From Clostridia bacterium (GTDB lineage Bacteria > Bacillota > Clostridia > Oscillospirales > Acutalibacteraceae): a stretch of DNA of 64,000 nucleotides. The DNA lies in NCBI GenBank assembly GCA_017403185.1, contig JAFQON010000013.1:1-64000 (forward strand), in the 5' to 3' direction. Below, piece after piece: positions 1 to 7,413 of the stretch (positions are counted from its first letter, which is position 1; each line of letters opens with the position of its first letter). The translations under genes were made by a program, and so were the position numbers. Under the pieces are notes generated by a model. It saw only the letters and a list, made by a program, of their open reading frames with translations. It ran no database searches and had not been told where the DNA came from.

Positions 1-133
1 CTGACCACTGGTCAACATAGTCTGCCATGGGGCTTGACGGAGTGATGGGGTAGATGCCTGCAACTTCTGTGAAGGCATATGACACCCATGCAGCGGCGTT
101 GTTACCGTCCATGGTCTTCATTTTTCTTGCCAT
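1..133 (-). CDS. nifJ: Pyruvate:ferredoxin (flavodoxin) oxidoreductase, N-terminal fragment
   Basis: Only the first 44 codons lie in the window; the gene runs off its left edge. The start ATG at 131-133 follows a strong AGGAGGA ribosome site at 142-148. The translation contains a methionine-aspartate-glycine-asparagine start, an Ala-rich stretch, FTEVAGIYPITPSSPMA and YVDQW, which is the signature N-terminus of the pyrimidine-binding domain I of PFOR. The enzyme is cytosolic and oxidises pyruvate to acetyl-CoA and CO2 while reducing ferredoxin; that ferredoxin would feed the hydrogenase encoded at 27.9-36.1 kb (inference). A TATAAT-like box on the minus strand at 195-200 could be its -10. The family call is firm; nothing can be said about the rest of the protein. 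Confidence 0.9.
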   Translation of the reverse strand, partial: MARKMKTMDGNNAAAWVSYAFTEVAGIYPITPSSPMADYVDQWS

Positions 134-320
134 AGTCTTTTCCTCCTAAAAAATTAAGCTTTATCAGTGAATAAATAATAATAAAACACCATTGATTATA
201 CTAACACTTTTCGCTTTGTTTGTAAAGCCTTTAATTAATCCAAATTATACAACTTTTTAACGAAATATTTGTATAATATTTCAGCAGGATGCAAAATTTT
301 GAATTTTGTCAGGCGGTTTA

Positions 321-349
321 TTGACTTTTTTTGCTTTTGGTGGTAATCT
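321..349 (+). promoter_or_regulatory. Sigma-A-type promoter for the phosphoesterase pair
   Basis: TTGACT at 321-326, a 17-base spacer and TAATCT at 344-349, with an extended -10 TG at 341-342. It lies just ahead of the GGAGG ribosome site (369-373) of the gene starting at 381. No other promoter is evident before the second gene at 1404, so the two are probably co-transcribed. Confidence 0.6.
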
Positions 350-380
350 AATAATGTATTTTTTTAATGGAGGTCTTATT

Positions 381-1382
381 ATGGGCTTAAATTTTGTTCA
401 ACAGATTTTCTTCAAAATTTTCACATTCATCATCACCGTTATGTATTCAATTAACGGCGGCATTGTAGCTCCCTCAACGGCAGCTCCCATCAAGGCGGAG
501 AATCCCGATGAAGTGAAGCTTGTTTTTGCAACAATTGCAGACCCTCAGGTTTCAAACTATATGTTCGGCAGATATCAGTCCTTCCAGGAGGCCTGCATGG
601 ACCTGAGAAACGCAGAAACAGAGTTTGATGCAATCGTAGGCATTGGCGATATCGCAGAAAACGGCCTCGCAGAGGAGTATCAGCTTGTTTATGATGAAAT
701 CAACGGCATCAGCGACCGCTATATTATGGCAACGGGCAATCACGATATCAGACTCCGCCTTTACAGCCAGAGTGTAAGCCGTTTTTCAACATTTACAAAT
801 TCACTCAATAAAAATGAGAGCATGACCCAAAACGCATATGCTGAAGGCAAGCTTGCATATACAGAGGTTGTCAACGGCTACAAGTTTATCGTTATGGGTT
901 CAGACAAAACCGAGTTTGAAGAGGCATATATCAGCCCCGAGCAGCTCAAGTGGCTTGACAGTGAGCTTGCTGCAGCAAACGGTGAGCCTGTATTTGTTAT
1001 TCTTCATCAGCCCCTTAAGCTTACTCATAACCTCCCCACCACATGGGGTAACGGCACCAACAAGGAAGCAGGCTCGGTTGGCGATCAGAGCGAAGAAATC
1101 CGTGAAATCCTTACCAAGCACGCAAAGGACGGCAATGTTTTCCTTATTACCGGTCACCTTCATGCAGGCTTCAGCCAGTACAGCTATCAGAACCTTGACG
1201 GCATCCATTCCTTCAATGTTCCCGCCCTTTCAATTGAAAATAAGGACGGTGATGAGGGCGGTAACGGCTCAGGACTCACATATATTGTTGAGGTTTATGA
1301 GGACAAGGTTCTCTTCAGAGCAAGAAACTGCGAAAAAGGCGAGTGGCTCACCAAGTGGGATGTTACTGTTCCCGTTAAATAA
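381..1382 (+). CDS. Membrane-anchored calcineurin-like metallophosphoesterase
   Basis: 333-residue protein of the calcineurin-like phosphoesterase superfamily. The reading frame extends upstream to a TTG at 306, but the ATG at 381 has a GGAGG site seven bases away and an upstream promoter, so it is chosen. Residues 1-30 are hydrophobic (FFKIFTFIITVMYSI) and look like an uncleaved anchor or signal peptide. Metal-site motifs follow in order: ADPQ (about 53-56, where the usual D-x-H reads D-P-Q), GIGD (87-90), GNHD (119-122), LHQP and GHLH. The Gln for His change in the first motif is seen in several exported members of this superfamily. The substrate cannot be read from the sequence; a phosphomonoester or diester outside the cytoplasm is likely. 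It precedes a second exported phosphoesterase by 21 bases. Confidence 0.82.
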   Translation: MGLNFVQQIFFKIFTFIITVMYSINGGIVAPSTAAPIKAENPDEVKLVFATIADPQVSNYMFGRYQSFQEACMDLRNAETEFDAIVGIGDIAENGLAEEYQLVYDEINGISDRYIMATGNHDIRLRLYSQSVSRFSTFTNSLNKNESMTQNAYAEGKLAYTEVVNGYKFIVMGSDKTEFEEAYISPEQLKWLDSELAAANGEPVFVILHQPLKLTHNLPTTWGNGTNKEAGSVGDQSEEIREILTKHAKDGNVFLITGHLHAGFSQYSYQNLDGIHSFNVPALSIENKDGDEGGNGSGLTYIVEVYEDKVLFRARNCEKGEWLTKWDVTVPVK

Positions 1383-1403
1383 TTTAATGAAAGGAAACAC
1401 AAA

Positions 1404-2924
1404 ATGAAAAAGAATTTTCTCAGAATTATCAGTATTGTGCTGTGCTTTGCCCTCGTTATGGGCAGCTCGGTATTCGCATCGGCAGACGGTGAGAACGCAT
1501 CAAGACCCGATAATTCACCCTTCCGTATTTCGGCAGTGTTCAACGGTGATTCCGCAACTCAGAGAGGAATCACATGGTACACAAAGGCAAACACAAAAAG
1601 TGTTGTTGAGCTTGTTGATGAACAGGGTGCACCCGTCAATGCTCAGATTACATATGAAGATGTTTTTGAGTGGGAAGGCAACTATGTTCACAAGGCTCTT
1701 GTTTCGGGCCTTGAGGCAGGCAAAACCTACTATTATGATGTAGGCGATGAAACTGTTCGCAGTGCTGCAGGCACTTTCACAACAGACGATAAAGACGATA
1801 AGGTTGATTTTATCACCTTTGCCGATGTTCAGGCAGGCAATCAGGAGAACTTCAACAGAGGCGCAAGAGTTGTTGAACAGGCATTGAAGATGATGCCCAC
1901 AGCTGAGTTTATGGCAAACCTCGGTGACTTTACCGATGACAGCACAAACGAAGAATGGGATTATTATGATAACGCATTCGGTGCAATCAATATGAGCACA
2001 ACACTTGCTCCCATTGCAGGCAACCATGACGGTCTCGGCGTTGAGAATTGGTTCAACAATATGTTCAATCTTGACACAAGCGAGAGCGTTCAGACCAAGG
2101 ATGGCGTTAACTATTCGTTTGACTACGGCAACATTCACTTTGCCGTTCTTAACACAAACGATATTCTTGCAATCTCAATTCCTCAGCTTGAGTGGCTTGA
2201 GAATGATATGAAGAGCACCGATAAGGATTGGAAAATCGTTCTTATGCACAAGTCACCCTACAGCCTCGGCAAGGATGCAAAGTGGCCCGATGCGCTTTAT
2301 CTGCAGAAGTCGCTCACAAGAATCGTTGACGAGTGCAATGTTGACCTTGTTCTCAGCGGTCATGACCACCAGTATCTCAGAACAAAGCCCCTCACAGGCA
2401 ACAAGGTTGATAAAGACGGTGCAATCTATATTCTTTCAGGCACAGCAGGTGCAAAGAGATATGAAATCCGCACCTTCCTTGCAAATCACTTCCTTGACAC
2501 TGATTTCATTGATGCTCTCACAATCCAGAGAAGCGGCGGCAACTATTGGGACGGCGAAGACTGGGATCAGCAGAACCCCGATTATGAAGGCGGCATCTTC
2601 AGCACATTCTCCGTAAGCGGCGGCACACTGACTGTTAATTCATATGTTGTTTCGGACTACACAACAGACGAAGAGGGCAACATTATCAATGTTAACGAGG
2701 AGCCCAAGGTGACTCTTCATGACACCTTCACCCTCACCAAGGAAACAGGCAAAAACGAAATCACATACACAGGCGACAACACAACAAGCGAGCTTGAGTA
2801 TACTCTCAAAATCGTTCCCAGCTTCCTCGGTCTTGCAACCTATGCAATTGTTGAGTGGCTTCCCAAGTTCCTTATTATGGTGCCCGCTCTTCTTGAAAGC
2901 GTAATTGTTTACGATGTATTTTAA
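1404..2924 (+). CDS. Exported purple-acid-phosphatase-like metallophosphoesterase
   Basis: 506 residues. It has a signal peptide (MKKNFLRIISIVLCFALVMG, cleavage near ASADG) and then a purple acid phosphatase N-terminal, fibronectin-like domain (about 38-125) with the typical ITWYTK and AGKTYYYDVGD elements. The calcineurin-like catalytic domain (about 133-450) has FADVQAG, NLGDFTDD, GNHDG, LMHKSPY and SGHDHQYLR. The last 40 residues are hydrophobic and amphipathic (LGLATYAIVEWLPKFLIM), which suggests a C-terminal membrane association. An AAAGGA site precedes the ATG. It is the second gene of a probable two-gene operon ended by the hairpin at 2941-2976. The likely role is phosphate ester hydrolysis at the cell surface; the substrate is unknown. 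Confidence 0.85.
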   Translation: MKKNFLRIISIVLCFALVMGSSVFASADGENASRPDNSPFRISAVFNGDSATQRGITWYTKANTKSVVELVDEQGAPVNAQITYEDVFEWEGNYVHKALVSGLEAGKTYYYDVGDETVRSAAGTFTTDDKDDKVDFITFADVQAGNQENFNRGARVVEQALKMMPTAEFMANLGDFTDDSTNEEWDYYDNAFGAINMSTTLAPIAGNHDGLGVENWFNNMFNLDTSESVQTKDGVNYSFDYGNIHFAVLNTNDILAISIPQLEWLENDMKSTDKDWKIVLMHKSPYSLGKDAKWPDALYLQKSLTRIVDECNVDLVLSGHDHQYLRTKPLTGNKVDKDGAIYILSGTAGAKRYEIRTFLANHFLDTDFIDALTIQRSGGNYWDGEDWDQQNPDYEGGIFSTFSVSGGTLTVNSYVVSDYTTDEEGNIINVNEEPKVTLHDTFTLTKETGKNEITYTGDNTTSELEYTLKIVPSFLGLATYAIVEWLPKFLIMVPALLESVIVYDVF

Positions 2925-2940
2925 TTCATAATGATATAAT

Positions 2941-2976
2941 AACGGCGGCTTGCACGGATTTGTGCAAGCCGCCGTT
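2941..2976. terminator. Bidirectional intrinsic terminator
   Basis: A perfect 15-base stem (2941-2955 with 2962-2976) around a GGATTT loop, followed by T-rich sequence. It sits between two converging genes (ends 2924 and 2988) and can serve both. Confidence 0.85.
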
Positions 2977-2987
2977 TTATACATTTT

Positions 2988-3527
2988 TTATTTGCTGACA
3001 TGGAATGCCGATGCAACAAAGGGCTGTGCTTCTTTGCTCTTGAGCTGAACATAGAAAAGCTCAAATGCGTGGATTGTTGCGATTGTGCAGATAACGGACA
3101 TCCACACTGCACCGGGCATGAACTGCATTGCAATGGGCAGCACGAAAACGGCACCGCCGAAGATTTTGCCGAGCCAGGTGTGGGGAAGGTAGAGCCTGCC
3201 GAATCTGTGCTTTGACACAAAGGCGCAGATTCCGAACAGCACGCCTGCAGAGATAATCCACACCAGTATCCACCACGGAACAAGCTTTTCTTTGATAAGA
3301 ATTTTTGTTAAGGCAAGATATGTAAGAACATCACCCACGGTGTCGAGCGTTGCGCCAAGCTCGCTTGAGCTGTTTGTTTTTCTTGCGATGGGTCCGTCAA
3401 TGAGGTCTGTGAAACCGCACAGAACATAAACTATCAGAAACGGTGTCGAGATTGATTTCATGCAGAAGAGCGCAATTGCGCCGATAACCCTGCTTAACGA
3501 AACTATGTTTGCGAGATGCTTTTTCAT
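2988..3527 (-). CDS. CDP-alcohol phosphatidyltransferase family protein
   Basis: 179-residue integral membrane protein. It carries the complete CDP-alcohol phosphotransferase signature D-x2-DG-x2-AR-x8-G-x3-D-x3-D, visible as DLIDGPIARK, then SELGATLDTVGD (about residues 42-67). Several hydrophobic segments follow. Such enzymes replace CMP on a CDP-diacylglycerol or CDP-alcohol with another alcohol; phosphatidylglycerophosphate synthase is one family member, but the short length and context do not fix the product. A strong promoter is visible on the minus strand (TTGATT 3584-3589, 17 bases, TATAAT 3561-3566), and AAGGAG precedes the ATG, so it is a single-gene unit. Confidence 0.85.
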   Translation of the reverse strand: MKKHLANIVSLSRVIGAIALFCMKSISTPFLIVYVLCGFTDLIDGPIARKTNSSSELGATLDTVGDVLTYLALTKILIKEKLVPWWILVWIISAGVLFGICAFVSKHRFGRLYLPHTWLGKIFGGAVFVLPIAMQFMPGAVWMSVICTIATIHAFELFYVQLKSKEAQPFVASAFHVSK

Positions 3528-3881
3528 TTTCTTTTTCTCCTTAAATTATATGCGTTACATATTATAATAAAATGTAACCGAATAATCAAGTGTATTTTTG
3601 AAAATGTTGTAATTTTTTGATAAATCACAGGATATTTTGCATCAAATCGTGGCTGTTGGAAAGGAAGCTGAATGCCGTTTTCTTAGACCGAAGGTATACA
3701 AAGGTGCTCCGATGGGAGAAAAATCGGCCAATAAACGAAAAGGTCGGACAACGCTTGCTTTTAAGGAAAGCTGCAAGGGCTGCCCCTACAAAAAAGACTT
3801 TTTACATATTATTCCGTTTATGTTTCAGCGACTTTACAGACAGTCAAAGGGGGCTGATTTTCACAGCCCCCTGACTTGATA
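3528..3881. other. 354-base intergenic region with a possible relic open frame
   Basis: The left part holds the promoter of the CDP-alcohol phosphatidyltransferase (3561-3589, minus). From about 3617 to 3879 two overlapping plus-strand frames stay open. One of them begins at a TTG (3637) and encodes about 80 basic residues with a CKGCPYKK motif. Neither frame has a ribosome site or a clear ATG, and neither resembles a family I know, so no gene is called. The stretch may be a relic or a dispersed repeat. The right edge holds the terminator at 3848-3872. Confidence 0.3.
3848..3872 (-). terminator. Hairpin terminator of the 1155-residue phosphoesterase gene
   Basis: Perfect 9-base stem AGGGGGCTG/CAGCCCCCT (3848-3856 and 3864-3872) with a seven-base loop, 10 bases past the stop codon on the minus strand. 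The U-tract after it is short. Confidence 0.65.
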
Positions 3882-6800
3882 TCAGAATAATTTCCAAATA
3901 ATATTCATAACCCTGCCGATGATGCTGAGCATGAAGTTCAGAGGTTTCCATGTGAGATTGATGTTGATTTTTGAAAGCAGATTTGTGAATAAATCGTCAA
4001 TCGCATCAATTCCAACCTTATCCGAAGGCGATTTGTCATCGCTCTTTTCGATTGCGAAGCGGTCAACTGTTTCCGCCTTGCCGTCAGAAACCTGATAAGC
4101 ATTGTAGTAGAGGGTGTCGCCGTCAACCGTGATTGCCGTGAACATTGAATTTTCAACATCCGCAAGCACCTCTGCACGGGGGAATTTTTCATCCGTTGCG
4201 GCTGCATCCTTGGTGTGGTAAATCTTTACGCCCGAGGTGCCGCAGATTGAATAAATCGTGCCGTTCGGGTCATATTTTGTGAGATACTCATGCCCGTTAT
4301 AGGTTTTTGTGCCCGTTCTGACGGGAACAACCGCATTTGCGTTGAGCACATCGGTTCTCATATAAACATGGTCATGGCCCTGAAGCACCATATCAACGCC
4401 GAGATAGGGGAGAAGTGCGCTCAGTTGGCTTCTGATGCCCTCAACCTCACCGTCATCATAATGTGAGCCGTTGGAATAGAGAGCCTTGTGAAGCACAACG
4501 ATTTTCCATTTGGCATCACTTGATTTTATGTCATTTATCATCCAGTCAAGCTGTGCATTGCCGAGCTTGTCGCCCTCGTCATCGTTGGTGTTGAGCACGG
4601 TGAAATGAACACCGTTGTAATCGTAGGAATAGTAAACGCCGCTGTCAAGCTCCTGCTCGGGGATGTTGGGTATAACAAAGTTCTCCGTAATTACGGCACC
4701 CTCATCCTCGTGGTTGCCCGTTGCAGGCATGAGAGGAAGGTCGAGAAGAGATTCGGTTGAATTGAGGAAATAGTTCCAATGCTTTATGTGTCCGCCTGCA
4801 TCAACCTGATCACCTGCCGAAACAATGAATCTGCCGTCAGGGTAGAGCTCATAAGCGGTGTCGATTACCTCGCCGAAGCGGGCGTATTGGTCTTTTCGCT
4901 GAGCCTGAGGGTCAGTGACATAGAAGAAGGTGAAGGCGTCGTCGCCGCCCTCTGCGGTGGTGATTGTGCCTGCCTCGCTCCACCAGCCAAGCTCTGCATC
5001 GCCCACACGGTAGCTGTATTTTGTGCCGCTTTCAAGACCGCTGAGCTTCACGGTGTGCTTGTTATAATCCCTTTCATATGGCAGAAGAGTGAGAAGAAGA
5101 CCGATATCCGCACCGGGGTAGACCTTGCCGATGCTTTCGCATGAAGCTTCTATGCCGTTGCCCGTTGTGGGCTTGCCTGTGAAATCGGGACTTTCGCTGT
5201 AAGGAATAATTTCGATATCCGTGCCTGTTACACTGTATTTTGTGAGCCATGTGATGTTCACTTCGCTCGAAGAATCCTCGCCGAGATTCATAACCACATG
5301 AGAGGGCAGGCGGTAATTATCCTGAGTCGCTTCAACCTCCACGGGGCCGCTGTATGTAATTGTTGCGGTTGTGTCACGAGTTTCTTCGGGGTTACTGTCA
5401 ATGAGGAAGGAGCTGAGCATCCAATTCATCGTGTAGCCCCACGCCTCATACTGGCTCTGAGTGATGTATTCGCCCATAAGGTGGTCGATTATGGAGTCAA
5501 TCGAGCTGTATTCCTCGGGTACAAGGGGGATTGAAAGAACGGAATTCACAAGGTTTATGAAGCTGTTGTCGCCGCCGAGAAGGGCTTCAACGCTGCCCTG
5601 AAGAATAAGACCGAGAAGGCGGAAAATATTGCCTTCGGGGAAAAGCTCACCCGGATTGAAGTCAAGGTTTGCAAGAATTTCATTCTGAACAAGGTCTGTC
5701 ACAAGCACCTCACGCAGCAGATTGAAAATCTCCTGCGCAGCTTCGCCGCTTTCAAGCCTGTCAAGGATATCGAGCATGAATTCAAGCTCCGAGATATCCT
5801 CGTCGCCCGTGTAGTAGCTATATAAAACAACCGTTGCAAGGTCGCTGAGGGTTGCTCCGCCTTCGTGGGTGGTGCCGATGTAATCGTTGATTTTTTCTGC
5901 GGGAACATCGGTTATTTCATAGCTGAGAAGCTTGTGTATAAGCACCTGAATCTTTGCAACCGTCTGCTCGGGATTATTCACATAAACCTCATCAATCTGC
6001 CCTGCAAGGTCCTTGATGAAGCCCATAACATTCGAGCTTACGGTGAGAATTTCAACAGGACCGATTGCAAGTCCGTTTGTGCCGAGAGCATCAACAATAA
6101 TCTTTTCGAGGTCAAGATTTTTTGTTTCAAGATACTTGAGCAGACCGCCCGTTGCCTGAATTTCTTCAAACAAATCGGTTATAAACGGGTCAATTGTATC
6201 CATAAGGAAGCTTTCAAGTCCGTCTTCGCCGAAAGTTCTGCCGAAGGATTGCGTGAGCCTGAAGGGTGAGGGGTAAACCGTGCCGTCGTCGTCAACAACG
6301 GGAGCGTATTCGTCGATTTCATATGACTGCATTTCCATGGTTATTGTTTCGCCGTCGGATGTGAAGTCGATTGTTTTGTAGTAGTTGGGGTAGCCCGTGA
6401 GAGTGGGAGTGAGAATATCATAAATCGTTTCGCCGTTATCATTCACATGGGACACGGTATCGTTTGAATGAAGATGCCCCGTGAACACATAGTGAAGCCC
6501 CGCATCAGCGTAGGTTTCGGCAACTCTGAGCCAGTCCTGCACAACAAATTTCCAGAGTGTAGCCTCTTCGATATCCATATGGGGGATGAGATTGTGATGC
6601 TGCATTGCAACGGGTGTGAGCCCCTGCTCAACAGCATTTTCACTTTCGTCAACAATCCATTCAAGCAGACCGTCTGCAATTCTGCCGTCGGTAATATGCT
6701 CATTGCCTTCGGCGCCGTTATCCTCGCTGTACATACAGCTGTCGATTGCAATAAGTTTGTAGCCGCCGAGAGTTACGGCATATGAGAGCATACCGCCCTT

Positions 6801-7349
6801 TTTGCCTTCCTCGGGTACAAAGAAGCTGTCCGCCATATCATAGCCGAGATTTTCGTAGATTTCTCTGAACTGCTCGGGCGAGGTTTTCTCAGCAGGCTCC
6901 TTGTAACCGTTTTCAAATGTAACGGCGTTGCTGTTATTGATGTCGTGGTTGCCGGGGATAACAAAAACGGGAATACCTGTTTCATTTTCAAATCTTTCAA
7001 GCCTTTCGGCAAGAGCCTTGTGGCTTTCAAGCTCACCGTCTTTTGTAAGATCGCCGGGGATGAGCACATAGTTTTCGCCGCTTTCAACAGCATTGCGAAG
7101 AACGCCGTCGAGCGCATTGTCAAGCAGCGAATCAAGCATTGTATATTCTTTGTGCTTGTCATGAACGAATTCAAGCCATTCCTCGCTGTTGCCGCCCTTG
7201 AGCGACGGAGCAAGATAATGGATATCTGAAATCACGCCGAAGCGGATTTTTGCCGTGTCCGCACTTACCGTCATGGGTATGCACGAGATAAGCAGGGCAG
7301 CCGCAAGCACGAGGCTTAAAATTTTAAAGTATAATTTCTTATTTTTCAT
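3882..7349 (-). CDS. Large exported protein with two metallophosphoesterase domains
   Basis: 1155 residues. A signal peptide (LSLVLAAALLISCIPMTVSA) precedes a first calcineurin-like domain (about 33-345) with ISDIHY, PGDLTKDGE, GNHDI, MQHHN and FTGHLHSND. A largely helical middle region (about 365-650) matches nothing I recognise. A purple-acid-phosphatase N-terminal domain (about 660-800) and a second catalytic domain (about 805-1090) follow, with VTDPQAQ, SAGDQVDAGG, TGNHEDEG, VLHKALY and LQGHDHVYMR. The last 40 residues are amphipathic and hydrophobic (PLNFMLSIIGRVMNIIW), like the tail of the phosphoesterase at 1404-2924. The two domains differ in their first motif (D-I-H against D-P-Q), so they may act on different esters. 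The gene follows a GH3 gene on the same strand; its weak AGGTGAT ribosome site lies before the ATG. Confidence 0.85.
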   Translation of the reverse strand: MKNKKLYFKILSLVLAAALLISCIPMTVSADTAKIRFGVISDIHYLAPSLKGGNSEEWLEFVHDKHKEYTMLDSLLDNALDGVLRNAVESGENYVLIPGDLTKDGELESHKALAERLERFENETGIPVFVIPGNHDINNSNAVTFENGYKEPAEKTSPEQFREIYENLGYDMADSFFVPEEGKKGGMLSYAVTLGGYKLIAIDSCMYSEDNGAEGNEHITDGRIADGLLEWIVDESENAVEQGLTPVAMQHHNLIPHMDIEEATLWKFVVQDWLRVAETYADAGLHYVFTGHLHSNDTVSHVNDNGETIYDILTPTLTGYPNYYKTIDFTSDGETITMEMQSYEIDEYAPVVDDDGTVYPSPFRLTQSFGRTFGEDGLESFLMDTIDPFITDLFEEIQATGGLLKYLETKNLDLEKIIVDALGTNGLAIGPVEILTVSSNVMGFIKDLAGQIDEVYVNNPEQTVAKIQVLIHKLLSYEITDVPAEKINDYIGTTHEGGATLSDLATVVLYSYYTGDEDISELEFMLDILDRLESGEAAQEIFNLLREVLVTDLVQNEILANLDFNPGELFPEGNIFRLLGLILQGSVEALLGGDNSFINLVNSVLSIPLVPEEYSSIDSIIDHLMGEYITQSQYEAWGYTMNWMLSSFLIDSNPEETRDTTATITYSGPVEVEATQDNYRLPSHVVMNLGEDSSSEVNITWLTKYSVTGTDIEIIPYSESPDFTGKPTTGNGIEASCESIGKVYPGADIGLLLTLLPYERDYNKHTVKLSGLESGTKYSYRVGDAELGWWSEAGTITTAEGGDDAFTFFYVTDPQAQRKDQYARFGEVIDTAYELYPDGRFIVSAGDQVDAGGHIKHWNYFLNSTESLLDLPLMPATGNHEDEGAVITENFVIPNIPEQELDSGVYYSYDYNGVHFTVLNTNDDEGDKLGNAQLDWMINDIKSSDAKWKIVVLHKALYSNGSHYDDGEVEGIRSQLSALLPYLGVDMVLQGHDHVYMRTDVLNANAVVPVRTGTKTYNGHEYLTKYDPNGTIYSICGTSGVKIYHTKDAAATDEKFPRAEVLADVENSMFTAITVDGDTLYYNAYQVSDGKAETVDRFAIEKSDDKSPSDKVGIDAIDDLFTNLLSKININLTWKPLNFMLSIIGRVMNIIWKLF

Positions 7350-7365
7350 TAATTATCACCTAAGA

Positions 7366-7394
7366 GAGCAACCCGCATTTTCAGCGGATTGCTC
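7366..7394 (-). terminator. Hairpin between the GH3 gene and the downstream phosphoesterase gene
   Basis: An 11-base stem with one mismatch (7366-7376 with 7384-7394) lies 20 bases after the GH3 stop and 17 bases before the next ATG on the minus strand. There is no clear U-tract, so it could be a partial terminator or an RNA processing/stability element inside an operon. Confidence 0.45.
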
Positions 7395-7413
7395 CTACCT
7401 TTGCTGTAATTTA

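Noticed and set aside
3617-3879. Two overlapping plus-strand frames of about 80 residues in the intergenic region
   Set aside because: No ribosome site, no ATG for one of them, no recognisable family, and both overlap the terminator of the opposite gene. They are mentioned only as a possible relic.
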